A stretch of 64,000 nt of DNA from Sporothrix humicola. Its lineage: Eukaryota > Ascomycota > Sordariomycetes > Ophiostomatales > Ophiostomataceae. The stretch lies in contig WNYE01000009.1 in assembly GCA_021396245.1 (NCBI GenBank), positions 124,001 through 188,000 on the forward strand, read 5' to 3'. A program made the translations under genes and the position numbers. Positions 23,273 through 35,322 of the stretch are shown one piece after another. Numbering within the stretch: position 1 is the first letter of the stretch; each line of letters begins with the position of its first letter. The notes beneath the pieces were generated by a model. It worked only from the letters and a program-made list of their open reading frames with translations. It did no database searches and had not been told where the DNA came from.

Positions 23273-26200
23273 ATGGCCGGCAACAAAAAGAAAAAGAAGC
23301 CCGCGGCCAGTGCTGCCAGAGGCTTTGCCACGACGTCTATTGCCTCGAAACCGAGAGCAGATCCAGTCGAGGGCGCCGATGCGGCTGCCGCTCCGCAAAC
23401 TGCCGCAAAAGGCAAAGATGGCGCACAGGCATCTGCAACGCCCCAGACTTCGACTTCACAATCGACGACTGCCGCCAATGGCGCATCGGGAGACGGCAAG
23501 GCTGCGGCAGCACCCACTCTGAGTCCTGAGGAATTCGAAAGGCAGCTGGAGGAGTCGGAACTCCAGCTTCTCGTTGAGAAGTATGCGCCAAAAGTCCGCA
23601 GAGACGCAGCACGCCAGTTGACGCGTCTCGAAACCGACCGTCGAATATTACGAGGCCAGGCCGAGTCGGTCAACTCCAAGAAATGGATCCCGCAGGAGCT
23701 GATGGACCAGATCCTCGACCTCATCCAGTCGGAGAGCCGGTTTGCTGCGTCCAACGTTGGCTCAGAAGCCTCGTCAAGCGGAAAGCTGCTTCCCGAGGAG
23801 GATCTGACAATCAAGTTATGGACACTTGAGCAGTCCCTCGAGGCCGCGGGTTTCCCGGAGAACAAGGTGCAGTCGGTGCTCAAATATGTCCTGGACATTT
23901 CTACACAAGTCGGCCCTGGCCCCAAAGATTCAATATGGGGCCTGGAAGAGGCTCTGGAATGGCTGGCACGAGAAAGCTCTGCAGACGAGTTGCCAGACTA
24001 TGTCAAGCAGGGCCAGAGCAAGAAAGCTCAAAATGGTGGGTGACAACCCTGTGCCTGGCTCCATTTTCTGATAAATATTTTTGCACGTTCTCTAACAAAT
24101 TAGACTCATTAGATACTCCCCTCGCCTCGGGAGCGACGACACCAAGCTTACTAGATGTTACCGTTGGCCAAAAGAAGAAGGGCAAAGGCAGCCCCGCCAG
24201 CCGATCACCAAATGGAAATTCGAAACAATCGGTCATCACTTACAATGGCGATATCGAGCCCGAAGAACTCGGTCCCATGTACCTCGACACCAAGGCGAAA
24301 TTATTTGCCCTGCAGCGCCCTCTCCAAATAGATACGCCAAAGGGTCGCCCAAACAACAAACAGGCGCCCGTTGTGGTTCTGTCCGAAGCAGACAAGCTGG
24401 AAACTGCGAAGCTACTCGGAAAACTCGAGCGCATCGAGAATGATATTCTCTTTGACAAGAAACTTGCAGAAATGCAGTGGCGGTCGAAGAAGATCATCCT
24501 CGAGCGCGAGTTCTCAGAAGCCACAAAAAAGGCGGCAGAGGAGGAGCGTGCCAAGGCCAAGGCGAAGGAGGCAGCGGCAGCTGCTGCACTAAACGACGAT
24601 TCTTCTGATTCTTCAGATTCATCCGATGACGATTCCGACGATGAGGTCAGCAAAGAGGCGAAACGTGTTGCGGCCGAGATCCTAGCGCAGGACGACAGCG
24701 ACGACGATGCGATTGCCGACCTGTTTGCCAGTCTTCCTGTGAGCGAGGTGGACCCAAACACAGGAAAGACGAATACTGTGGTGAACGGTACAGATGGATC
24801 CAAGGTGATCATCCGCGACTTTGGAAAATGGACGGGTGTGAGTCCTGTGCGCGCACTTGAAGAGGCATGCCGGGCACGAGACTCGTCCGCACGTGTTTCC
24901 TACCAGCTCGTTTCTGATATCTCGTTTGCCAACCGCCACATGGTCTCGATTTCATGGACCAAGCCACAAGAAATTCCACAGCTCGCACCTATGCCAGAAT
25001 TCGAGATTGCCATGGTGCCTACTCGGTTTGCATTCAAAATGCTGACGGTGGCCACCCCCGATGCCAAGCAGTCCGAGGCCTTCATTGCCACGGCAGCCTT
25101 GTTCTTCATCTTTGGCTCGTCGTCAAAAGAAGAAAAGGTGGCCATGAGACTCCCTCATGCATGGCGCGATCTTTGGTCGGAGTTTGCCGATACCAAGAAG
25201 AACCAGGCAGATACACTCGACCGCGAGGCGATAAAGAAGCTCCGCGATCTTGTGCGGCAGAAACGTGAACAGGAGCTGGAGGATGGCGTCGTTCTCCAGG
25301 GTGCCTTCCGCGGTCGTGCTGCTGGGCGGAATGCGGCAGACTCAGGAGAGGACTCGGGTATCGAGCGAGGCGGCCGGGCTGCAAACGGTCCCGAATACTA
25401 CCAGCGGATCTGGCATGAGAAGTCGAGTACGCCCAAGTACCAAGCGATGCTGCAGTCTCGTATGCAGCTACCTATGTGGGCGTTCCGCGATCGTGTCCTC
25501 GAGGCCGTGGACCGGGAGCAGGTGGTGATTGTTTGTGGTGAAACTGGTTGCGGCAAAAGTACACAGGTTCCGTCGTTTCTTCTCGAGCACCAGCTTGCAC
25601 AGGGAAAGCCATGCAAAATTTACTGTACCGAGCCACGTCGAATTTCGGCCATTTCGTTGGCGCGGCGTGTGAGTGAAGAGCTGGGCGAGGGTCGCAACGA
25701 TCTGGGCACCCCACGGTCGCTGGTCGGCTTCTCGATTCGTCTGGAAGCCAACACGTCGAAAGAGACCCGCCTTGTCTTTGCCACGACTGGTATTGTCATG
25801 CGGATGCTGGAGGGTTCCAACGACCTACGTGAGATCACCCATTTGGTGCTTGATGAGGTGCACGAGCGGTCGATCGACAGCGATTTCCTTCTCATCGTCC
25901 TCAAAAAACTCCTGACGCGGCGGAAAGATCTCAAGGTGGTTCTCATGTCGGCCACTGTGGATGCAGAGCGCTTCTCCAAGTACCTAGGTGGTGCACCAGT
26001 TCTAAACGTCCCTGGCCGCACGTTCCCTGTGCAAGTCCAGTATCTTGAGGACGCCGTCGAGCTCACTGGGTATTCTCACGACCAGCGTGTGCAGGAGAAG
26101 CAGATTGATCTCGATGACGATCTAGTTGACGAGGTTGTTGAGACATCTTCCAAGCCAGAGCTTCTCAAGTCGCTGAAGAACTACTCAAACCGCACACGCA

Positions 26201-27995
26201 ACACGCTCTCCCTGATGGACGAGTACCAGATCCCCTTTGAACTGATTGTCCAGCTCATTACTCAAATTGCAACGGGCGAGCAGTACTACAAATACAGCCA
26301 GGCCATTCTCGTCTTCTTACCCGGTATTGCCGAGATACGTGCGCTCAACGACCTGCTCCTGGGCGATAAAAATTTTGCGTCAAACTGGCTCATCTACCCG
26401 CTTCACTCTACTATTGCAACCGAAGAGCAAGAGGCGGCTTTTTTGGTGCCTCCTCCCGGATACCGCAAGATTGTCCTGGCCACGAACATTGCCGAGACGG
26501 GTATCACGATCCCCGATGTGACATGTGTGATCGATACCGGAAAGCACCGTGAGATGCGTTTCGACGAACGGCGGCAGCTCTCCCGGTTGATTGACACGTT
26601 CATCTCGCGCGCCAACGCAAAGCAGCGTCGTGGTCGTGCCGGTCGTGTGCAGGATGGTCTCTGTTTCCATATGTTCACAAAGTACCGCCATGACCAGATT
26701 CTCAGCGACCAGCAGACACCCGAAATGCTTCGTCTCTCCCTGCAAGATCTTGCTATCCGTGTCAAGATGTGCAAGATTGGCGCCATCCAGGAGACTCTCG
26801 GCCAGGCACTCGACCCACCATCAGAAAAGAACATTCGCCGTGCCATTGACGCCCTGGTCGACGTTCGTGCCTTGACAGCATCCGAGGAGCTCACCCCACT
26901 GGGCATCCAGCTCGCCCGCCTCCCTCTCGATGTGTTCCTTGGAAAGTTGGTGCTGATGGGCACAGTGTTCAAGTGTCTCGACATGGCCATCACCGTGGCA
27001 GCCATCCTGTCTTCCAAGTCGCCCTTCACAGCACCCTTTGGCCAGCGCGCACAGGCCGATACCGTCCGCCTGGGCTTCCGCCGTGGCGATTCGGACCTGC
27101 TGACTGTGTATAATGCCTACCTGGCCTGGAAGCGCGTCTGCCAGTCGGCCGTCAGTGCAGCCGGCGGCGGCGAGTTCCAGTTCTGCAAGAAGAATTTCTT
27201 GAGCATCCAAACACTCACCAACATTGAGGATCTCAAGGGCCAGCTCATGGTGTCGCTCGTCGACTCAGGTTTCTTGCCGCTGACCGACGAGGAGCGCCGC
27301 AACCTCAACAAGCTGCGCTACTCTTCGGGTGGACGTGGGGGCCGGCGGCGTCAGCAGGCCTTCTTTGAGCTCCCGCAACGCGTCAACATCAACAGCGACG
27401 TCGACATTATCTCGCAGTCAGTGATTGCGTGGAGTTTCTACCCGCGCCTGCTGGTCCGCGACGCTCCTGGAGGCGGCAACGGCCTGCGCAACATTGGCAA
27501 CAACCAGGCCATCCGGCTGCACCCGTCGAGCGTCAACCGCGGCCACAACGAGCTGCGTTGGCTGTCGTACTACAACATTATGCAGAGCAAGTCGCTGTAC
27601 AATGCGCACGAGACAACGGCCGTCGAGGCGTTTCCCATTGCCCTCCTCTGCGGAGACATGCGATGCGATGTGAGTTCAGGATTCCGGTGTCCCTATATTT
27701 GTTTTGTCTTCCCCTGCTAACAGTTTAGATGTTCTCTGGTGTGTTGATCTTGGACGGCAACCGCGCTCGCTTTGCCGTTCCCGACTGGAAAACGCTGCTG
27801 GTGATCAAGGTGCTGCGGTCGCGGCTGCGGGAGATGCTCTCGCGGTCGTTCAAGGCACCGGGCAAGCAGCCGACGGCACAGCACCAAAAGTGGTTCGACG
27901 TCTGGCAGCGCATCTTTACGCAAGACTTTGGGGCCGACAGCAGCACGGCTTCAGGCACGGCGTCGGTCGTCGTCAGCAACGGCTCGACAGTGTAG
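23273..27995 (+). CDS. DExH-box RNA helicase, DHX29/YLR419W (ucp12) type
   Basis: Three exons, join(23273..24035, 24104..27669, 27729..27995), 1531 residues; introns of 68 and 59 bp with GTGGGT and GTGAGT donors and TAG acceptors. Helicase motifs: Walker A GETGCGKST (~733-741), motif II as DEVH (838-841), SAT (870-872) and QRRGRAGR (1095-1102), followed by HA2/winged-helix and OB-fold regions. The N-terminus is Lys-rich, then Ala-rich, with a UBA-like helical region at ~177-245, an acidic Ser/Asp run at ~418-435 and a dsRBD-like segment before the helicase core. UBA + dsRBD + DExH is the order of DHX29, which helps 40S subunits scan structured leaders, and of its fungal relatives (yeast YLR419W, fission-yeast ucp12). 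DHX57 is the alternative, but I see no zinc finger. The ATG at 23273 has a good context (AAAGATGG). Confidence 0.9.
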
Positions 27996-29379
27996 GTCAC
28001 TGAACTGGCTGGGCCGGCGAGACAAGGTTGTCGAATTGCTTTCCGCAGTGTCAGCGACCAGGGCCCTCAGAATAGGCCATCTCCACTCAACTACGCTACG
28101 ATGTTATGAAATGTTATTAGAAAAGGGTGAAGGAACAGTGAACATAGAGCTGGGATGGTGAAAGGAGCATTATTAACAGGGATATTCAACACATTCACAT
28201 CTGGGAGACAGACGGCGTGAAAGCATACACACATATACAATAAATTTCACATAAATTCAAGCTCCCATTTTTTGTTCCTCACAACACTCGACGATGTCCT
28301 TGAACAAATAGAAATGAAAATGATGCACAGCTGTTCTTGCATAAGACGCCGTTCCCTGGCGCATTCTCTATCCACAATTTAATAATAACCGGGCTTGTTC
28401 TTTTCGCGATGAGCCTAAATTATGCACGCATTAATCAAATGCCACTCTTCCCCAGACTTCACAAGGTGCAATAAATTATGGTGACAAAAAGCGCGGCATT
28501 GAATGCAGAGGCCGTTGGTTCTGGCTATACTGCAGCCTTGGTATTGCTTTCCATGCCTTCCATTTCTGGCCTGCCGTACTTTCTTCGGCGTCTTTTTCAT
28601 GAGTATACCTTGTCCACCGCAATCTACCCCGAGATTGCAAGCTTAATGTATATGAAGACACACAACAAAATGTGCCTCCGTTTCTCGCCCCGTCCCCCAA
28701 GAAAAGCAAATATCTGCTCTGCCGACCATGCTGTGCCTTTCAGCACTTAGACTGCCCGCGTATCTCATAGAAAAAGACTGCCGAAGGACTCGTATCCAAG
28801 ATCTGTATACCTTGTATATAGCCCCAAGACCAGATTCGGCACGCCTTACGCAAAAAGTGAGGTAAAGCAAAATCAATAGCGTCAAAAGGAGTCGAACTGC
28901 CATCTATGCCCGCGTCTGGGCACTATCAGAACGCACCGCGTCGCTCGTAGATTGCCCCTTTTCAACAGCTGACCTCCTTTGCTTTTGGCTCTCTCGTAGC
29001 AAACTCTCCTTACCCTTCCCCAGACATTTCTCTTTATACCTCGAGAGTGCAAGTGTGGGGGAACCATTACACAAACGACTCGGACATCTCGCTTCCAGAC
29101 TTCGGGCCTGTTGCCGAGCAGGATGGCAGCCCCAACATCATCGATGGATATTGCCTGCCATCTATCTCGTGCGCGTCCGTCTGGGCAAAAAGCCTGGTTT
29201 GGGTAATGTGAGAAGAAGACATAATATCAAAGAAATGACGGGAGGCGCTTGCCCTCCCTCGTGTCTCCCTCGTGCGTGTATATATAAAGACACTCGTCTC
29301 GTTCTCCCGCTTGGGTAGATTGAAAGGATGGTGTGTGGACAGCCATTATCAAAATATTGTACCATCTCGTACCCTCAAC
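27996..29379. other. Helicase 3' region and AA9 promoter
   Basis: 1.4 kb without a supportable gene. The proximal part is AT-rich 3' region; the last ~300 bases are the AA9 promoter with its TATA box. Confidence 0.5.
29279..29288 (+). promoter_or_regulatory. TATA box of the AA9 gene
   Basis: TATATATAAA, about 92 bases upstream of the AA9 ATG. This is the clearest core promoter motif in the window and fits an inducible secreted-enzyme gene; most neighbours lack an obvious TATA box at this distance. Confidence 0.6.
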
Positions 29380-30175
29380 ATGAAGCTCTCGTCGGTTCTC
29401 GCGCTCAGCGTCGGTGCTCAGGCACACTGCATCTTCCAGGTAGGCTCCTATCGTACACATGTTGTCGATGTGCACCCTTTACTGACGCCTACAGCAACTC
29501 TCAATCAACAGCAAGTCGTCGGGCCAGCTCGTCGCCCTGCGCGCCCCCAACAACAACAACCCCGTCCAGGATGTCAACAGCAACAGCATGATCTGCGGCC
29601 AGCCCGGCTCCACCTCCCAGACCATTGTCGACGTCGCTCCGGGCGACAAGGTCGGCGCCTACTGGCAGCACGTCATTGGCGGCGCCCAGTTCGCCGGCGA
29701 CCACGACAACCCGATTGCCCACTCCCACAAGGGTCCCGTCATGGCCTACCTGGCCAAGGTCGACAACGCAGCATCGGCGTCCATGACCGGCCTCAAGTGG
29801 TTCAAGATTGCCGAAGACGGCTTTGACACCAGCAACAAGCAGTGGGGCGTCGACCGCATGATCGCCAACAACGGCTGGTCGTACTTTAACATGCCGACGT
29901 GCATTGCGCCGGGCCAATACCTGCTGCGCATCGAGATCCTGGCCCTGCACTCGGCCAAGTCGACGGGCGCCGCCCAGTTCTACCAGTCGTGCGCACAGAT
30001 CCGCGTGTCGGGCTCAGGGACGTTCACGCCGGCCGCGTCCGACCTGGTGTCGTTCCCGGGCGCCTACAAGGCCGAGGACCCGGGCATCCACATCAACATC
30101 TACGGCACGACGGGCCAGCCCGATATGGGCGGCAAGCCGTACACGGCGCCGGGACCCAAGGTGATCAGCTGTTAG
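29380..30175 (+). CDS. AA9 lytic polysaccharide monooxygenase (former GH61)
   Basis: Two exons, join(29380..29439, 29495..30175), 246 residues; the 55-bp intron has donor GTAGGC and acceptor CAG. AA9 enzymes are secreted copper enzymes that oxidatively cleave cellulose or related beta-glucans. The 15-residue signal peptide ends in AQA, so the mature chain starts with His16, the copper 'histidine brace' residue. The second copper His is His98 in AHSHKGPVMAYLAK, and the axial tyrosine is in QFY (181-183). Other family marks are NNGWSYFNMPTCIAPGQYL, His172 in LALHSA, the probable disulfide pair Cys54-Cys186, and the C-terminal GGKPYTAPGPKVISC. There is no cellulose-binding module. Mature residue 2 is Cys. 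The upstream TATA box suggests inducible expression. Confidence 0.95.
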
Positions 30176-31332
30176 GTGTGAGGTTGCTGGTGGTTTTGGG
30201 AAGTTGTTTTGTTGGTGGTTTGTTCTCGGAAAGTAGAAGACGTCAAGAACGTCAACACAATATTTTCTTATGAAAGCCTGGTGCATATCAACCATGTCAA
30301 CAGAGCCTTGCCTCGCGGGTCCGTTGTGGATGGGGCCGCCCTGTCTTGTTAGCATTGCCAAGCATATTTTAGCATCCCCACGCATCGTCCCATCGTGTTC
30401 GGTGCATGTTCTTCCCATGTTCTCCCGCAATACTTAGTATTTGCCATGACTCTTTTTTTTGTCTATTTCGTCTTTGCCTCTTTGCCTCCCCGGTCGTCTT
30501 GACTTTTTCAGTGCTAAAGGCCCTTCATCTTGCACCAATGTCGCTCGCCCCGGGCCTGTCCTCTTGGGCCTGGAGCCATTACCCGCGTGTTTGGTTTTTT
30601 CGAGCGGCGTCTTTGCTTTTCTTGTTTTCTGTCCTGTTTTTCTGTTTTCTCTCGCTTTTCTAGCAGGCGAAAAGAGACTTTGTGGCTCCAGAGTCTCCAG
30701 AAATCCATACACCAAGTCCCCTTTTCCACTCGGGTTTGTCCGGTTCTGGCAGCTCGCCGTCGTAGTCGCTTTTGCACCTCAATAGGTTAAAAGGCTGTCG
30801 GTGTGTGTTTTGTGTGTATTGAGTGATGGGTACAGGTGTCGTCTGGAGCAGCCAGTCCTGGTCTCGCGCTTCGCGCCTTCTCGCTGTCGCGTTTGGCCGT
30901 TGTGGGCCTTGCAAGTGCGACCGAGGAAATACACCAGCGAAACAACAAGCCTATTCCTGCTTTTTACGTTTTTCCTCTCTAATTCCTTTCTTTGGTTCTT
31001 TCCTTTTTCGTCTTCTACTTTTTTACTGGGGCCAAATAATTTTCCCTGCATTTTGTCCCTTCTCTAGCAGTGCCTCGTACGGAGAATTGGTTCTGGGGTG
31101 CTCTTCTCCGAGCTACCATGAACCTATAATTCAGAGACAAGACCGACCTCTCTTTGAGAATATGTCGTATGGCACCTCATGTCTGACTCGTAGAGCTTTT
31201 TCAAAAGAGGGGTTTCAGTCGGAGGGCCCGGCACTCTCAATCTCACTCCGATGACAATTGAGGAAGGGACTATCGGTGTAAGACTCTCGTGAAGAGGTGG
31301 CAGGAGCGATGCGTAATGATGCAGTGTTGCAG

Positions 31333-31364
31333 GACCCCAAGACCCCAAGACCCCAAGCCCCAAG
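31333..31364. repeat. Short tandem repeat, 8-bp unit
   Basis: Three exact copies of GACCCCAA followed by a fourth degenerate copy (GCCCCAAG). Lies in non-coding sequence. Confidence 0.9.
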
Positions 31365-34300
31365 AATACGCCCAGTCCACGCCAAAGTGCGTGAATTGTT
31401 TTCCAATCCGGGCGGTGAGCAAGGAAGGAAAGAGCAAGGGACCAGTCTTTTAAAGAGAGACATTTAAAGGAAGGAGGCTGGAGGTCGGCTAGACCACCAG
31501 TCCACGGCCATATGCACGTCAAAAAAAACAGACGTATCACGAACAAGGCAAAGTCGGCGGACAAGGCAAAGTCGGCACCCATCGGCATGCCTGGCAGCGA
31601 TCTCTCTCTTCCCTAAAATACTCCGTTCACACCAACAATTGCTATCAGACAAGCGGGCCCTGGCTAAACATAAGTGTGCGCGCCGGTGTGAAAGCAAAGG
31701 GAGGGCAAAAAGGGCCAGAAAAGGCAAGAGAGCATGAACAACCTGTGGGCTTCGTCTGGCTGTCAGATGCAATACGAGGCTGTTCTTTCCTTCTCTGTTG
31801 TTCTGCCGCTCTGTCGTTCCTTCCCTGCTTGTTCCGTCTCAGAAACCCGCGACGATCGATTGGTCGGTTGCCGGACTGGGTAGGTGCGGCTTCTTGAAAA
31901 GAAGGATCCACAGACGGTGCTTGCCATTGGGGTTTTATTCCCACGCTACGAGCACGTCGTCTGTCGTCTGGTGTTTCTGTTTTTTATGTCATTCTGTTTT
32001 GTACTTTCTTGGACTGGCATTCTTGCGGGTTGCGCCTTCCTGTCAAATCCAATGGCATGCCCGCTTTCTCTTTCTCCTTTGTCTTGCCCACTGTGCCTTC
32101 TATTTTGCTACTTGTTGCCGTATTGCTGCTTTTTGACCAAAGTTGGCGAAAGTTTTGCAGCCGCGCTTGCAGCATGGGGATTTCCTGTTCCTGCGGGAAA
32201 GCTCGGGGTTCGTGTGGCCACCCACACCTAGGAGATGCCTTCTTTCCTCGTTCTCCTCCACTCAGTGGAGAGACATAGAGGTCAGTGGAGCTTTTGTGCC
32301 CCGTATTTCTCTGCAGCACTGTTCAGCAAAAGCCCGCAAGTGCACAGAGAACGATGCACAAGTACTTTTACAGCTCCAATTGAGCCAATAGATACAAAGA
32401 ATGCAGGTCGCTGGTGCTCGAGTACTCCCGTAGCTATCGCACTACGACCCGGGTGCGATGCACACTGAGTAAGGTACAAGCGGCATTTCAATCCACCCTG
32501 CATGACGCCAGCCAAGTAGCTCCCGGTCACAAGTATCGCACTCAGACTCAAAGTGACGATGCGCCATTGTATATCTTAGTAATATGGCCGCTTTGGGTAC
32601 AGAGCAGTCTCACCTTCCTTTCATTCTGCCTTCTTCTTACGCTAAAAATCATTCGAAAGTACAAAGGCAGGAGGCACATGATGAAGCCCATATGGCGGCG
32701 AACAGAAGGAAGGTGCAGTGCAGCCCTTGCCTCGATGCATCGTGCAACCAAGAACAGCTCGCACGGCAGGTGCGACCGGCCACTTACATACACAGTACGC
32801 GCATCGGTCATCACGGGCGATCTTCGCTTGCACATCCGTTGACAATCAATTGCTTGTCGGACCTGTCCTCTCTTCTGCTCAGTATCTTACCGTCGCATCT
32901 CGTCACAATGCGAAACGGGTCTGTGCTGAGAGGTGCTGGCCCAATTTGCAAGGCAATCAAGCATTTTGGCCCTTGAGCAACTCCGTTCGCGATTTATCCA
33001 CAGCGGAACAACTAATCAGCGCGCTGCGAGACATTTCGAGGGCCTGCTCCACGCAGCACCAGGGTACACGAGCAAGATGAGATGAGAGGCTCCATAGCCC
33101 AGATGAGGATGCCGCACGGAGTAACAGTGGAGGCTGTGGATGTTGTGGACAGTGTGGAAAAAAGGCTAGGAAAAACGAGAAAATAGTCAACGACGTATGG
33201 AGACGCTGCCATATTACGGTATTAAATGGTGCTGCGCTGTGAGTGGTCAGTTCCTCGACCACCCCGATATGGCTTGCACTTGTGTTGGTTGGTCGCTCTT
33301 TCCCTTCTCAAGCTTCCCTGCTTGAGCTGTTTCTCGATTTGATGTTGCGACGGTGCCATAGCGCTGGCCCCCAGTATCGAGGAGCGAGGTATCTTCCTTA
33401 ATTTCCAGAATGGAACAGTGACTTGCGCGACGCCGTCTCCATCGTGCTAGCACCGAAAAGAGAAGCGGCGAACGATCCCTGTCCGCGGCAGGCCTAAGAA
33501 ATAGGAAATACACTTATGAACAGGGGAAGGAACGAGAGAGAGAGGCGACCATCAACGGGAGAAACGAGCGAAATTCGCGCAGCCGGGTGACAGCCAGATG
33601 TCCCTAGCCCTGCCGTCTTCCGGGCCTCGTCTGGTCGAAGGCCCAAGAGTTTTTCTTCTCTTGGCCTGTTCCTCGTTCTTCCTGTTTCTCCTGGGGTGGC
33701 TGGCACTGTGTCCACCGTGAAACGAAAAGCCGCGCCCGTGCCACGTTCTGGGTTGTTCTTACCCTTTTTGACGACAGTGCACCACCTAGTTGCACAGGGC
33801 AGCCAAGGCCAGAGCAACTGTGATCCAAGCCGCCACTACCCAAGCAGGGCCCTTGCCGTTTCCGTAGAAAATCAGAAAGAAGGAGCGTGAAACGAAACAA
33901 ATCGGAAGAAGGAGCAAGGCGAGGCGGCGCGATACACAGCTACACAGTAACACGTTCAATGTCCTCAGCGGACGTGCACCACCAAAACCCGTCTCAGAAG
34001 CTACACTCGCTACGGTATGAGCAATATCAACAAACCGAAACCAGACAGGGAAAAGGCACTAGTTCCACCACCAGCGCCCATTTGTACACTAAGAGCCACC
34101 CTCCACTCCTCCAAAACAGGCCTATGACAATCGCGGCTCGCTGTGGCTCGCGCCTTCTCGCTCTGTTCCTCTCGCTGTCGTTCCTTCCGGTACCTCTGCT
34201 TTCCCATTTCTTCACCCAAATTCGCTCCTGCTGTTGCTCTGTATCTTCTGTTTTTCATTTCCTCCTTTTTTTGTCTCCTTCCCCAGCATACCTGGCTATC

Positions 34301-34452
34301 ATTGTTCCTCCGTTCCCATCTGCATCTCCACTTGTGCTGTTCATTCGTTTGACATTCACAGTAAACAAAAGCTTCTCCAATCTCCTTTGCTCTTCGCACC
34401 CCACTCATCCTCGCCAAGACCAGAAAGCCAGAGCTTCGGTTGCAAAACAAAG

Positions 34453-35090
34453 GTGAGTTCATCCATCGCATCAAGTCCAAGAGTCAATTCGAATCATCAA
34501 TTGCATCTTTCGTCGCGCCTTCCCCATATTCTCATCGTTGCGCTCTTGCCGCTTCGGTCGCGGTGTTTTTATCTCTTTCCCTTGCAATCAAGCGACGGCA
34601 AGCAAGTGAGGAAAAACAAGCCCAAAAGAGAAAAAAATATAATAAAATAAACCGGGTCGCAAGAAGCTAAGCTTTTTCGCCGCCTCCGGAACTCGCGGCG
34701 ATAACAAGAAAAATTGGGAAAATAAAATAAAATAACAAAGGCACCACCCAAAACAAAGAAAAAAGACTCGCTACAAATTTTTTTGCTTACCTACCGGCTT
34801 GCCCTGGACGAAAAAAGACGCATCAAAATAACGTCACGCTGCCCCCAAAGCCGCCCCAAAGCCGCCTAAAACTCCCCTGCTGGCCGCCTTGCTCAATTCG
34901 TACCTTCCCATTCCTCTTTTCTTCCCCTTCCTTCCCTCTCTCTTTCCTTCTCTTTCCGCTTGTTTTCTTTTTTTTTCTCCTCTCTTTTCTCTCTTCTTTT
35001 TTTCTCTCTTCCCTCTCTTCATCCTTTCATCTTCACTTTCGTCCGCCAACTAACTCTCTCTCTCCGCCCTCCCTCCCTTCCACCCTCTAG
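34453..35090 (+). other. Candidate 5' UTR intron of the small membrane-protein gene
   Basis: A GTGAGT donor follows CAAAG at 34453. A CTAAC branch-like motif near 35050 and a pyrimidine tract lead to CTCTAG at 35085-35090, 31 bases before the ATG. This would be a 638-bp leader intron. An alternative is that transcription simply starts in the pyrimidine-rich block near 34900. Confidence 0.35.
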
Positions 35091-35121
35091 ACTTTTTGTC
35101 AACCACACAACAACAGTCGCA

Positions 35122-35322
35122 ATGGCCGCCATCAACACCATCGCACTTGCTGCCCGCAGCGAGGCTATTGCCCACATCGCCAAGCGCTCCAACTGGGCCG
35201 GCCGCAATGCCGGTGTCATGGTTGTGTTCTGCATTGTCTTCGTCGTCGCCGTTGGTCTGATCGGTCTGTGGCTCAGCAAGCTGTTGTCCGCCCGCAAGGC
35301 CGCCAAGGCTTCGCAGAAGTAA
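35122..35322 (+). CDS. Small single-pass membrane protein, function unknown
   Basis: 66 residues, one exon. The start at 35122 has a strong context (GTCGCAATGGCC), and GC-rich third positions are used throughout, unlike surrounding non-coding DNA. The N-terminal 30 residues are polar with basic residues (KRSNWAGRN), followed by one hydrophobic helix at ~32-51 (VMVVFCIVFVVAVGLIGLW) and a Lys/Arg-rich tail. That is a tail-anchor or single-pass topology with the basic tail likely in the cytosol. I recall similar short KR-x-NW-A-R / single-helix proteins annotated as hypothetical in other Pezizomycotina but know no function. The long pyrimidine-rich leader upstream suggests a well-transcribed gene. 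Confidence 0.72.
   Translation: MAAINTIALAARSEAIAHIAKRSNWAGRNAGVMVVFCIVFVVAVGLIGLWLSKLLSARKAAKASQK

Larger units (their letters stand above)
30176..35121. other. 4.9-kb region without recognisable protein gene
   Basis: No open frame here looks like a protein domain. Sub-blocks differ in composition: 30430-31060 and 31760-32110 are pyrimidine-rich on +, like leaders; 31330-31365 has a short tandem repeat; 34100-35100 is largely pyrimidine-rich and probably belongs to the leader of the small membrane-protein gene at 35122. Genes made only of short exons cannot be excluded. Confidence 0.4.

Noticed and set aside
28870..28960. tRNA-like segment on the minus strand (GCAGTTCGACTCC)
   Set aside because: Resembles a T-loop, but the T stem does not pair and no acceptor or anticodon stem could be formed.
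29018..29060. Two CreA-like SYGGRG motifs in the AA9 promoter
   Set aside because: About one to two such hexamers are expected by chance in 350 bases on both strands, so they carry no weight alone.
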